Assembly: GCA_910586095.1 (NCBI GenBank)
Contig: CAJUHQ010000016.1
Location: forward strand, 1-36,252
Length of the DNA stretch: 36,252 bases
Reading direction: 5' to 3'
DNA from: an uncultured Lachnospiraceae bacterium
GTDB taxonomy: Bacteria > Bacillota > Clostridia > Lachnospirales > Lachnospiraceae
Shown: positions 7,984 to 15,796 of the stretch, piece after piece
Numbering within the stretch: position 1 is the stretch's first letter
Layout of the letters: each line of letters opens with the position of its first letter
Notes under the pieces: generated by a model
What the model saw: the letters and a program-made list of their open reading frames with translations, nothing else
The model's database searches: none
Told to the model about the DNA's origin: nothing
Translations under genes and position numbers: made by a program

Positions 7984-8849
7984 GTATTTTTCCGGTAGAT
8001 TTCGGTGCATATTTTACATCATTGTCTTTGCATAGTTTGAATATCCGGTGGGAGGATATAGTGGAGGTTATCATTATATCCTTTTTACTGTATCATATTA
8101 TGGCATGGGTGAGACATACAAAAGTTTGGGTTTTGACGAAGGGCATCATCATAATTCTAGTATTCATCCTACTTGCTATTTTTTTTAAAATGAGAACGAT
8201 TGTTTGGATTGTAGAGAACGTGCTGACACTCGCGGTTACAGCAGTGATTGTGATCTTGCAGCCGGAGTTGCGACGTGCTCTTGAGGAGCTTGGACGAAAA
8301 AATTTTATTTCAAACATATTTTCATTTGATAAGCCAACAGATGAACGATTTTCTGATAAGACAGTCAATGAGCTTGTGAAGGCAAGCTTTGAGATGGGCA
8401 AAGTTAAGACAGGAGCATTGATGGTTATTGAGCAAAGTGTTCCTCTCACAGAGTATGAAAGAACAGGTATTGAGGTAGATGGTTTGATTACCAATCAACT
8501 ACTGATTAATATCTTTGAGCATAATACGCCACTCCATGATGGCGCAGTGATTATTCGTGGGAACAGAGTGGTTTCGGCAACCTGTTATTTGCCATTATCT
8601 GACAACACGCAAATTAGCAAAGAATTAGGAACAAGACATCGTGCGGGTATTGGTATATCAGAGGCGACAGATGCTTTGACTATTATTGTCTCTGAGGAGA
8701 CAGGGAATGTGAGTGTCACGTACGAGGGTGAGCTGTTTCGCAATTTAGATGCAAATGGGCTTCGGGAAAAATTGAGTCAAATACAAAATAAAGAGGTGGA
8801 GGAGAAGAAGCGCAGGCTCTGGAAAGGTAGGGCTAAAGATGAAGAATAA
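7980..8849 (+). CDS. cdaA: Diadenylate cyclase CdaA
   Basis: Membrane-bound enzyme that joins two ATP to make c-di-AMP, a second messenger controlling potassium, osmolyte and cell-wall balance. The 289-residue length is close to the family norm of about 275. Three N-terminal membrane helices (about 25-90) precede the DAC/DisA_N domain. Catalytic motifs are intact: DGAVII at 187-192 and RHRAGIGISE at 219-228. The start overlaps the upstream membrane protein by 4 bp, and the end overlaps cdaR by 11 bp. The order cdaA-cdaR-glmM is conserved in Firmicutes, in which CdaR and GlmM bind and modulate CdaA. Confidence 0.97.
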   Translation: MSIFPVDFGAYFTSLSLHSLNIRWEDIVEVIIISFLLYHIMAWVRHTKVWVLTKGIIIILVFILLAIFFKMRTIVWIVENVLTLAVTAVIVILQPELRRALEELGRKNFISNIFSFDKPTDERFSDKTVNELVKASFEMGKVKTGALMVIEQSVPLTEYERTGIEVDGLITNQLLINIFEHNTPLHDGAVIIRGNRVVSATCYLPLSDNTQISKELGTRHRAGIGISEATDALTIIVSEETGNVSVTYEGELFRNLDANGLREKLSQIQNKEVEEKKRRLWKGRAKDEE

Positions 8850-10155
8850 TTGGATGAAAAAGGCTGTTGGCATCATTACAAATAATTTGGGATTAAAACT
8901 TTTAGCTGTTATCATTTCCTGTGGTCTATGGTTTGTCATCAACAATATCACAGATCCACCTGACAAAAAGCAATTTAATAATATTGAAGTGAATATTATT
9001 AATACAGATATGGTCACAAGCGAGGGAAAGGTCTATGAAGTGCTTGACGGTACGAATTTTGTCAATGTCACAGTTGTGGGAAAGACTTCAGTTCTCGACA
9101 AAATCTCGCGTGATGATATTCAGGCAGTTGCAGACATGTCAGAGCTCACCTTTATGAATACAGTAGGAATACAAGTTTCGAGTGCACGAAATAATTCTGA
9201 GCTGGAGTTTCGCACTAATATCGAGAACGTAAAACTTTCTATAGAAGATATAGAACGTATTCAGATGATTATTAATACATCCACTTCAGGAGAACCAGCA
9301 GAAGGATATGTAGTTGGAAATGTAAATACGAGCCAAAATATTGTTCGATTGTCGGGACCTGAGTCGTTGATTGGGCAAATTGACCATGTGGATGCAATTG
9401 CAAATATTGATGGATATTCATCGGATATCAATACGAATGTAGAGCTGAAATTGTATGATGCAAATGGTAATGAGATTCGCAGCAATGCGATTAAGATGAA
9501 TATTTCTACAGTGAATGTGTCTGTCACTATCCTTGCGACCAAGGAAGTGCCATTAAATATTACAGCTACAGATGAACCAGCGCAAGGCTCTGTGGCAAGT
9601 GGGCATATTATTTGTAATCCATCTACAGTTGTTCTAGCTGGCAGAAAGAGTGTATTAGATTCAGTGACAAAGATTAATGTGACCGATCCAGCATTGAGCA
9701 TTGAAGGGCGGACAGAGGATTTGGTTACAGTAGTCAATATCAAGAAGTATTTGCCAACAGGAACGCAGTTTGCAGATAGTAGTTTTAATGGTAATGTCAA
9801 TGTGACGATTGGAATAGAGCCAATTGTAGAACGCGAACTTCAGATTCCAAAGAGAAATTTTGCATTGGGAAATAAACCAAGTGGTTTTACTACTACTATT
9901 TTGGAACTTGATGAAGAGAATTCCTTTACAATTAAGATTTCTGGAACACAGGAAGCAGTTAATGCGATTGATCCCAATGATGTGATTGGTGTAGTGGATA
10001 TGAATTCGCTTCTAAGTGGTCTTGGTTTGGAACAATGGACCGCAGGAGGCTATATGGGAGAGATTATCTTTAATCTTCCAGAGAGCGTGACATTGGAAGA
10101 GCGATATCAGTTTACTATAGTATTAGAGGAGGTTATAGCAGAAGATCAACAATAG
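8839..10155 (+). CDS. cdaR: YbbR-domain protein CdaR, regulator of CdaA
   Basis: Single-pass membrane protein of 438 residues with a large outer-face part. The N-terminal segment NNLGLKLLAVIISCGLWFVI is a membrane anchor preceded by basic residues. The rest is beta-rich and consists of about four YbbR repeats, with recurring features such as FVNVTVVGKTSVLD, IVRLSGPESLIGQ, TVVLAGRKSVLDSV and FTIKISGTQEAVNAI. In B. subtilis and Listeria the protein binds CdaA and tunes its activity from outside. It overlaps cdaA by 11 bp and is followed 99 bp later by glmM. The gap contains two short hairpins (10171-10187 and about 10191-10205) without T-tracts. Confidence 0.95.
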   Translation: MKNNWMKKAVGIITNNLGLKLLAVIISCGLWFVINNITDPPDKKQFNNIEVNIINTDMVTSEGKVYEVLDGTNFVNVTVVGKTSVLDKISRDDIQAVADMSELTFMNTVGIQVSSARNNSELEFRTNIENVKLSIEDIERIQMIINTSTSGEPAEGYVVGNVNTSQNIVRLSGPESLIGQIDHVDAIANIDGYSSDINTNVELKLYDANGNEIRSNAIKMNISTVNVSVTILATKEVPLNITATDEPAQGSVASGHIICNPSTVVLAGRKSVLDSVTKINVTDPALSIEGRTEDLVTVVNIKKYLPTGTQFADSSFNGNVNVTIGIEPIVERELQIPKRNFALGNKPSGFTTTILELDEENSFTIKISGTQEAVNAIDPNDVIGVVDMNSLLSGLGLEQWTAGGYMGEIIFNLPESVTLEERYQFTIVLEEVIAEDQQ

Positions 10156-10254
10156 TCTATCACAAATTTTTCTATACTTGCTGTATAGAGAGACTATGAG
10201 AGTCTGCAATAAATTTTGGGAGGAAATAGGTTGAGAAAGGAGCAGAGTTGTTAA

Positions 10255-11604
10255 ATGGCCAGATTATTTGGGACAGATGGTGTAAGAGGAGTGGCAAATG
10301 ACGAATTGACGCCAATGCTTGCAATGCAGCTTGGGCAGGCAGGCGCTTATGTACTCTCGAAGGAAAAAGCACACAAACCTACGATGATGGTGGGCTGTGA
10401 TACCCGTATTTCAGGAGATATGCTTGCGAATGCATTGATGGCAGGCGCATGTTCTGTCGGTGCGAATGTCGTGTATGTAGGAGTGATTCCAACACCTGCA
10501 ATTGCGTATCTGACAAAGAAGTATCGTGTAGATGCAGGAGTGGTGATCTCAGCATCACACAATCCAGTTGAGTTCAATGGAATTAAATTTTTTGATGGAA
10601 ATGGTTTTAAGTTACCAGATGCATTGGAAGATGAGATTGAGGCTTTGATAAAGAGCGGAATGAAAGATGTACAATTTCCTACAGGCCCTAGTGTGGGAAA
10701 GATTAAATATCGCACAGATGCGCGGGAGGAGTATATCAATCATGCAGTCAGTGCAGTGCCGGTTGATTTGAAAGGAATGAGGATTGTCGTGGATTGTGCA
10801 GAGGGCGCGTCATTTTATACCTCTATCGAAACACTTAAGGAGTTGGGTGCAGAGGTGGTAGCTATTCACAACAATCCAGATGGTACCAATATTAATGCCA
10901 ATTGTGGTTCAACGCATATGGGTGAGTTACAGGCGCGTGTTGTATATGAAAAGGCACAAGTGGGCCTTGCATTTGATGGAGATGCTGATAGACTGTTGGC
11001 TGTTGACGAGAATGGTAAGCAAGTGGATGGCGATGAGATTATGGCTATTATTGGCAATCATATGAAATCCAAAGGAACACTGAAGGATAACACCATTGTC
11101 GCAACTGTGATGAGTAATCTAGGGTTTTTCCTAATGGGAAAGGAGAATGGGATTCACATAGAACAGACAAAGGTGGGAGATCGCTATGTGCTAGAACGGA
11201 TGCAAGAGATTGGCGCAAATCTTGGTGGTGAGCAATCAGGACATATTATTTTTCTGGATGAAAATACTACTGGTGATGGATTGTTGAGTGCTCTACATCT
11301 CTTGCAAGTGATGGTAGAAACCCAAAAGCCATTGTCGGAGCTTGCAGGGATTATGACTGTACTGCCCCAGGCGCTTGTGGGGGCTCGTGTACCAAATCAT
11401 AAAAAAGACAGTTATATGGAGTATACAGAGATTGCAGAGGCTGTTAAACGTGTGAGCGAAAAGTTTGCGGGTGAAGGTAGGGTATTGATCCGGCCATCGG
11501 GAACAGAGCCACTTGTGCGAGTGATGATTGAAGGAAAGGATCAGGCATTGATCGAACAGGAAGCACATGCTCTTGCAGAGCTGATACAAAATGTTATGCT
11601 CTGA
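10255..11604 (+). CDS. glmM: Phosphoglucosamine mutase GlmM
   Basis: Converts glucosamine-6-phosphate to glucosamine-1-phosphate on the route to UDP-GlcNAc and peptidoglycan. It has 449 residues, the standard length. Visible are the N-terminal RLFGTDGVRGVAN, the phosphoserine loop ISASHNPVEFNG with catalytic Ser101, the metal-binding FDGDADR (Asp241, 243, 245), the sugar-binding GGEQSGHII, and the phosphate-binding RPSGTEPLVRVM near the C-terminus. In other Firmicutes GlmM inhibits CdaA by direct contact, in keeping with its place after cdaA-cdaR. UDP-GlcNAc also feeds the pseB reaction at the far end of the window. Confidence 0.97.
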   Translation: MARLFGTDGVRGVANDELTPMLAMQLGQAGAYVLSKEKAHKPTMMVGCDTRISGDMLANALMAGACSVGANVVYVGVIPTPAIAYLTKKYRVDAGVVISASHNPVEFNGIKFFDGNGFKLPDALEDEIEALIKSGMKDVQFPTGPSVGKIKYRTDAREEYINHAVSAVPVDLKGMRIVVDCAEGASFYTSIETLKELGAEVVAIHNNPDGTNINANCGSTHMGELQARVVYEKAQVGLAFDGDADRLLAVDENGKQVDGDEIMAIIGNHMKSKGTLKDNTIVATVMSNLGFFLMGKENGIHIEQTKVGDRYVLERMQEIGANLGGEQSGHIIFLDENTTGDGLLSALHLLQVMVETQKPLSELAGIMTVLPQALVGARVPNHKKDSYMEYTEIAEAVKRVSEKFAGEGRVLIRPSGTEPLVRVMIEGKDQALIEQEAHALAELIQNVML

Positions 11605-11652
11605 TGTGAGTTTCATTGCGGATAAAATAGTTGAGATTCGGAGGGATAAAAT

Positions 11653-11916
11653 ATGGTATGCCAAAAGGTTGTTATTAAGAATCCGACAGGGCTGCACCTG
11701 CGTCCGGCTGGAATATTATGTAAGGAAGCGATACAATTTGAATCGTTAATCACCTTTTCATTCCGAGAAAGTACGGCAAATGCAAAGAGTGTGTTGAGTG
11801 TGCTCGGCGCATGCGTAAAGAGCGGCGATGAAATTGAAATTTTTTGTGAAGGTCCCGACGAACAAAAAGCGCTATCAGCCATTGTAAAGATTATTGAGGA
11901 TGGTCTTGGTGAGTGA
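11653..11916 (+). CDS. ptsH: HPr-family phosphocarrier protein
   Basis: Small phosphotransfer protein of 87 residues. The active-site histidine His15 is present in NPTGLHLRPAG, and Ser46, the HPr-kinase regulatory site, is present in NAKSVLSVLG; both are at canonical positions. It therefore looks able to act both in PEP-dependent sugar uptake and in catabolite control, unlike Crh, which lacks His15. The residue after His15 is leucine rather than the more common alanine. No enzyme I gene is adjacent; it sits alone behind glmM with its own GGAGGG site. Whether it is the main HPr or a second copy cannot be told here. Confidence 0.92.
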   Translation: MVCQKVVIKNPTGLHLRPAGILCKEAIQFESLITFSFRESTANAKSVLSVLGACVKSGDEIEIFCEGPDEQKALSAIVKIIEDGLGE

Positions 11917-11925
11917 AAATGAGTC

Positions 11926-11998
11926 AGATCCAGCCACGCAGAATACATGTATTACAGTGATGTTACATCGTGATAATTGTTTATCTGTTGCTGGATCT
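11926..11998 (+). other. Structured segment after ptsH: 9-bp outer stem enclosing two small dyads
   Basis: Perfect 9-bp inverted repeat AGATCCAGC (11926-11934) / GCTGGATCT (11990-11998). Inside it lie the palindrome ATACATGTAT (11943-11952) and a GATG-TTA-CATC hairpin (11959-11969), giving a possible multi-branched fold. It begins 10 bp after the ptsH stop and ends 4 bp before the terminator. It may be a folded 3' UTR, or the aptamer-like part of an attenuator in front of the polysaccharide locus. It does not match a riboswitch class I know. Confidence 0.5.
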
Positions 11999-12002
11999 TG
12001 AT

Positions 12003-12028
12003 TAGCCCGAAGTGATTCGGGCTATTTT
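12003..12028 (+). terminator. Intrinsic terminator after ptsH
   Basis: Perfect 9-bp stem TAGCCCGAA / TTCGGGCTA with a GTGA tetraloop, followed by a short TTTT. It closes the cdaA-glmM-ptsH block and separates it from the polysaccharide locus. Confidence 0.88.
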
Positions 12029-12320
12029 CGCGTTATTCCTTTCATTTTAGGAGCTGATGTGCTCATCTTTTTAAAGAGTAAACAAAAAATTTGTGTAACA
12101 TTTATTATGAAAGTAAAAGACAACTTTTATAGTAAGAAGGCCATGCGGCCTGAAATGGTATAAGATATTACAGGAATTGCAATGATGTTAATTTATTGTA
12201 AGTGCGAATAGACTTGTCTGTAATGAGAGAAAATAAGCATAATGAGCCGTAACTGCTTAGTCAGAGAAAACTAAAATTGTGATAATAAGCCATAATGGCG
12301 GAAGTGAGAGGGAAGAGAAG
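12029..12320 (+). promoter_or_regulatory. Leader/promoter region of the polysaccharide locus
   Basis: About 290 bp without a gene. A possible extended -10 (TGGTATAAG, 12156-12164) has no good -35 at the right distance; a small GGCC-ATGC-GGCC hairpin (12139-12150) lies just upstream, and before that is a 17-bp motif (12119-12135) that recurs with one change after pseC. Another dyad, GCCAT-A-ATGGC, is at 12289-12299, close before the rfbD ribosome-binding site. The main promoter of the locus is expected here, but I cannot place it firmly. Confidence 0.45.
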
Positions 12321-13178
12321 ATGAAAAAGATTATAGTGACAGGCTGCAACGGCCAGCTAGGACGTGCACTTAATAAAATGTACAATGACAGTAGGGAGTA
12401 TGAATGTATCAACACGGATGTAGGAGAGCTGGATATCACAAATGTGAACGCAGTCAATAAAATGGTGTCAGAAGTTCGTCCTTATGCCATTATTAATTGC
12501 GCTGCACACACAAATGTAAATGGATGCGAGACAGATATAGACAATGCGTATCGGATCAATGCCATTGGTCCTAGAAATCTAAGTATTGCATCAGCACGAT
12601 ATGGAGCAAAACTAATGCACATTTCGACGGATTATGTTTTTAATGGGAAAGCAACCATTCCATATACGGAATTTGATGCAACCTGCCCAGAGTCTGTATA
12701 CGGAAGGACAAAGCTGGCAGGAGAAGAATTTGTCAGACAATTTGCAAAAGAATATTTTATTGTACGTACTGCATGGTTGTATGGAGATGGAAAAAATTTT
12801 GTGCGTACTATGTTGGAATTGTCGAAAACGCATGATAAAGTAACGGTGGTGGGGGATCAGTTTGGCTCTCCGACCAGTGCGAATGAGCTGGCAAGGGTTA
12901 TTGTAAAGTTGCTTCCCACAGATAATTTCGGATTGTTTCATGGCACATGTGAAGGCATTACCAACTGGGCAGATTTCACGCGGGAGATTTATAGGCTTGC
13001 AGGCGTTACTACGACAGTGGAGACTGTAACAACACAAGAGTATGAAAAGAATACAAAGGGGGTAGTAGCACCTAGACCTGCGTATTCTGTGCTAGAGAAT
13101 TATATGCTTAAATTAACAACAAACAATAAATTTTGCGAGTGGGAGAAAGCGATCGCAGAATATATAAAGGAATCATAA
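12321..13178 (+). CDS. rfbD: dTDP-4-dehydrorhamnose reductase (RfbD/RmlD family)
   Basis: NAD(P)H-dependent short-chain reductase that makes dTDP-L-rhamnose from dTDP-4-keto-rhamnose in the cytoplasm. It has 285 residues, near the usual 280-300. Visible are the Rossmann motif VTGCNGQLGRAL at the N-terminus, the NCAAHTNVNGCE segment, the active-site STDYVFNG, and the YGRTKLAGE Tyr-x-x-x-Lys pair. The frame is open to 12279, but the ATG at 12321 with GAGGGAAGAG upstream places the Rossmann fold at the very start. rfbA, rfbB and rfbC are not in the window, so either they are elsewhere or the enzyme reduces another NDP-4-keto sugar. Confidence 0.85.
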   Translation: MKKIIVTGCNGQLGRALNKMYNDSREYECINTDVGELDITNVNAVNKMVSEVRPYAIINCAAHTNVNGCETDIDNAYRINAIGPRNLSIASARYGAKLMHISTDYVFNGKATIPYTEFDATCPESVYGRTKLAGEEFVRQFAKEYFIVRTAWLYGDGKNFVRTMLELSKTHDKVTVVGDQFGSPTSANELARVIVKLLPTDNFGLFHGTCEGITNWADFTREIYRLAGVTTTVETVTTQEYEKNTKGVVAPRPAYSVLENYMLKLTTNNKFCEWEKAIAEYIKES

Positions 13179-13193
13179 ATGTGCTTCCAAAAC

Positions 13194-13222
13194 TTGTCAT
13201 CTCGGGAAAGTATGTGTATACT
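13194..13222 (+). promoter_or_regulatory. Sigma-A type promoter upstream of gmd
   Basis: TTGTCA at 13194-13199 and TATACT at 13217-13222 are separated by exactly 17 bp, each hexamer having one mismatch to consensus. It lies in the 109-bp gap after rfbD and about 65 bp before gmd, suggesting that gmd and the genes behind it can be transcribed separately from rfbD. Confidence 0.65.
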
Positions 13223-13287
13223 AAAAGCGAAAAGAGTATATAAAGCAGCAAAATAGCAAATGTCAATGGGGAAAGGATAGATGGATT

Positions 13288-14379
13288 ATGAATAATATTG
13301 CATTGATTACAGGTATCACGGGGCAAGATGGTTCTTACCTTGCAGAATTTTTACTGGCGAAGGGATATGAGGTTCATGGATTGGTGAGAAGACACAGTAT
13401 TTCCAATACCATGCGCATTGATCATCTGCTGCGTTCTGATTACTACAAAGTAAAATTCTTTTTGCATTTTGCAGACACGACAGACTCTTCTAATCTGATG
13501 CGTCTTATTGGTGAGATCAGACCTACAGAGGTGTACAACCTTGCTGCACAGTCTCATGTGGGAGTATCCTTTGAGGTTCCTGAGTATACAGCAGATGCGA
13601 CAGGGGTAAGTACGTTGAAGTTGTTGGAGGCAATTCGAGTAAATGGCGGAAATTGCAGATATTATCAGGCGTCTACATCAGAGTTGTTTGGTGGATTGCC
13701 AGAGACTGCACCACAGAGTGAGACAACACCGTTTTATCCCAAAAGTCCATATGGCGTTGCAAAGTTGTACTCATATTGGATCACAGTCAATTATAGAGAA
13801 TCGTATAATATGTTTGCATGCAATGGTATTTTATTTAATCATGAATCGCCGCGACGTGGAGAAAATTTTGTCACTAGAAAGATTACACTCGCGATTGCAA
13901 ATATTGTTACAGGAAAACAGGACAAACTTTCACTTGGAAATATGAATGCAAAAAGAGATTGGGGATATGCAGGAGATTATGTAGAAGGTATGTGGTTGAT
14001 GCTTCAACAAAAGGCTCCTGGAGATTATGTGCTTGCGACGAATGAGACACATACAGTACGTCAGTTTGTGGAGGAGGCATTTGCGCAGCTTGCTATTCAG
14101 ATTCGTTGGGAAGGTGAGGGTGTGAATGAAAAAGGATATCATGCGGATACAGGTAAACTTCTTGTAGATGTAAATCCTGAATTTTATCGTCCTGCTGAGG
14201 TGGAGTTTTTGTGGGGAGATCCTGCAAAAGCAGAAAAAGAGCTTGGATGGAAGCGAAAAGTGGATTTTAAGAAATTAGTGTTTATGATGATGGATGCTGA
14301 TTTACGTGAGATTGCAGGAATGTCTTGTGAGCAGTTTAGAAATCGTATGGCAAAGGAAGGGATAGAGGATGTTGAATAA
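13288..14379 (+). CDS. gmd: GDP-mannose 4,6-dehydratase
   Basis: Converts GDP-D-mannose to GDP-4-keto-6-deoxymannose, the first step to GDP-L-fucose. It has 363 residues, the usual length. Motifs: ALITGITGQDGSYLAEFL with the nucleotide-binding glycines, the second NADP contact GLVRRHS, the QASTSELFGG catalytic segment, the PYGVAKLYSYW pair Tyr155/Lys159, and FNHESPRRGENFVTRKI, diagnostic of GMD. It overlaps the next gene, fcl, by 11 bp, as in many fucose-synthesis pairs. A promoter is visible upstream (13194-13222). Confidence 0.97.
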   Translation: MNNIALITGITGQDGSYLAEFLLAKGYEVHGLVRRHSISNTMRIDHLLRSDYYKVKFFLHFADTTDSSNLMRLIGEIRPTEVYNLAAQSHVGVSFEVPEYTADATGVSTLKLLEAIRVNGGNCRYYQASTSELFGGLPETAPQSETTPFYPKSPYGVAKLYSYWITVNYRESYNMFACNGILFNHESPRRGENFVTRKITLAIANIVTGKQDKLSLGNMNAKRDWGYAGDYVEGMWLMLQQKAPGDYVLATNETHTVRQFVEEAFAQLAIQIRWEGEGVNEKGYHADTGKLLVDVNPEFYRPAEVEFLWGDPAKAEKELGWKRKVDFKKLVFMMMDADLREIAGMSCEQFRNRMAKEGIEDVE

Positions 14380-15313
14380 GTCAGATAAAATCTATGTGGC
14401 AGGGCACCGCGGACTCGTGGGGTCTGCCATTGTTAGAAGTTTAAAAGAAAAGGGGTATGAAAATGTAATAGGCAGAACACATAGAGAACTTGATCTTACT
14501 AGCCAGCAGGAAGTTCGGGCATTTTTTGAGGAAGAACGACCAGATGTCGTCGTGCTCGCCGCCGCAAAAGTCGGTGGCATCAATGCGAACAATACCGCTC
14601 CCGCAGAGTTTGCGTATGAGAACTTGCAGATACAATGCAATGTAATCAAGAGCAGCCATGACTATCATGTAAAGAAATTGCTGTTTTTGGGAAGTACTTG
14701 TATCTATCCCAAAATGGCTCCGCAGCCTATTCCTGAGGATGCGTTGCTGACAGGGCCGCTCGAGGAGACTAATGAGGCGTATGCTGTCGCAAAAATTGCG
14801 GGTCTTGAGATGTGTAAATTTTTTAAGATGCAATATGGGGATAATTTTATTAGCTGCATGCCCACCAATTTGTACGGACCTTACGATAATTATGATTTGT
14901 CAGGGTCACATGTCATGCCAGCCATGATTCGGAAAATGCATGATGCAAAGGTCAGCAATGCGCCTAGTGTAGAGCTTTGGGGAACCGGCACACCGCTCAG
15001 AGAATTTCTGTATGTGGACGATATGGCCGATGCATGTGTGTTTTTGCTAGAACAGTATGATGGTAAACAGCATGTAAATATAGGGACAGGTAAGGAAGTG
15101 ACAATAAAAGATCTCGCTCAGGTCGTAAAACAAGTAGTGGGGTATACGGGCGAAATACGATGGAATACAGATATGCCGGATGGTACGCCACGAAAGCTTA
15201 CGGACGTGACGAAGCTTCATAATTTGGGTTGGAGGCACAAGATAGAGCTTGAAGAGGGGGTACAGCTTGCCTACGACTGGTTTAAGGAGAATATAGAAGC
15301 TGCAAGATTATAA
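14369..15313 (+). CDS. fcl: GDP-L-fucose synthase (GDP-4-keto-6-deoxymannose epimerase/reductase)
   Basis: Bifunctional epimerase-reductase that completes GDP-L-fucose, 314 residues, the standard length. The N-terminal motif VAGHRGLVGSAIVRSL, the KVGGINANNTAPAEF segment, the active-site LGSTCIYPK and the YAVAKIAGLEMC Tyr/Lys pair are all typical of Fcl/WcaG. Its ATG overlaps the end of gmd by 11 bp. Together the two supply a fucosyl donor for the glycosyltransferases in the same locus, so L-fucose is a likely component of the polymer. Confidence 0.97.
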   Translation: MLNKSDKIYVAGHRGLVGSAIVRSLKEKGYENVIGRTHRELDLTSQQEVRAFFEEERPDVVVLAAAKVGGINANNTAPAEFAYENLQIQCNVIKSSHDYHVKKLLFLGSTCIYPKMAPQPIPEDALLTGPLEETNEAYAVAKIAGLEMCKFFKMQYGDNFISCMPTNLYGPYDNYDLSGSHVMPAMIRKMHDAKVSNAPSVELWGTGTPLREFLYVDDMADACVFLLEQYDGKQHVNIGTGKEVTIKDLAQVVKQVVGYTGEIRWNTDMPDGTPRKLTDVTKLHNLGWRHKIELEEGVQLAYDWFKENIEAARL

Positions 15314-15399
15314 GGATTATAAATATTATAAAAATTAGAGATTGATGCGGCCAGAAGCAGTATGAGGCAATGCGAATAGGTGGTGTGCAGGAGGTATAT

Positions 15400-15777
15400 A
15401 TGAGTGATGACAAATCACGGGTAGAGATACTTAGGCAAACTACATACTATATGCTTCATATAGGATTCCAGGCCAGACAAAAAGGCTACCGTTATCTTCG
15501 GGAAGCAATATGGATAGCATATCAGGACCCAGAGAAATTGACATCTGTGACCAAATTGTTGTATCCTGAAGTGGCTAAACGGTTTAAAACAACTGGCACA
15601 CAGGTGGAACGTGCGATACGCAGTGCTATAGAAACTGTATGGATTCAGGGAGATAAAAAGACGATCAGAGAAATTTTTTATGAAGCTTGCATGGAGGAAG
15701 AAGAACGGCCGACCAATACGAAATTTATCGTATCACTGCTTCGGTGCATTGGCGGAGTAGGGAACGGATTGGATTGA
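15400..15777 (+). CDS. Stand-alone Spo0A C-terminal (DNA-binding) domain protein
   Basis: A 125-residue protein that resembles only the C-terminal effector domain of the sporulation regulator Spo0A (PF08769). Matching features in order are LHIGFQARQKGYRYLREAI, the SVTKLLYPEVAKRF helix, the recognition-helix region TGTQVERAIRSAIETVW, and PTNTKFIVSLLRC at the end. The receiver (phosphorylation) domain is absent. The frame is open to 15370, but AGGAGG at 15389-15394 lies 5 bp before the ATG at 15400, which I take as the start. It sits between fcl and a glycosyltransferase, so it may bind DNA and control this locus independent of phosphorelay; that is inference. Confidence 0.85.
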   Translation: MSDDKSRVEILRQTTYYMLHIGFQARQKGYRYLREAIWIAYQDPEKLTSVTKLLYPEVAKRFKTTGTQVERAIRSAIETVWIQGDKKTIREIFYEACMEEEERPTNTKFIVSLLRCIGGVGNGLD

Positions 15778-15796
15778 GAGATTAAAGGAGGATCCG

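Noticed and set aside
11926..12028. Structured segment considered as a GEMM c-di-GMP riboswitch
   Set aside because: The conserved riboswitch core sequences are not present; only the general layout of stem plus terminator fits.
12819..12827. Spo0A-box-like TTGTCGAAA in rfbD, and TTCGACA at 16875-16881 in a GT2 gene
   Set aside because: Both lie inside coding sequence rather than promoters, and a 7-base core is expected several times by chance in a window of this size; not used as support for the Spo0A-C protein.
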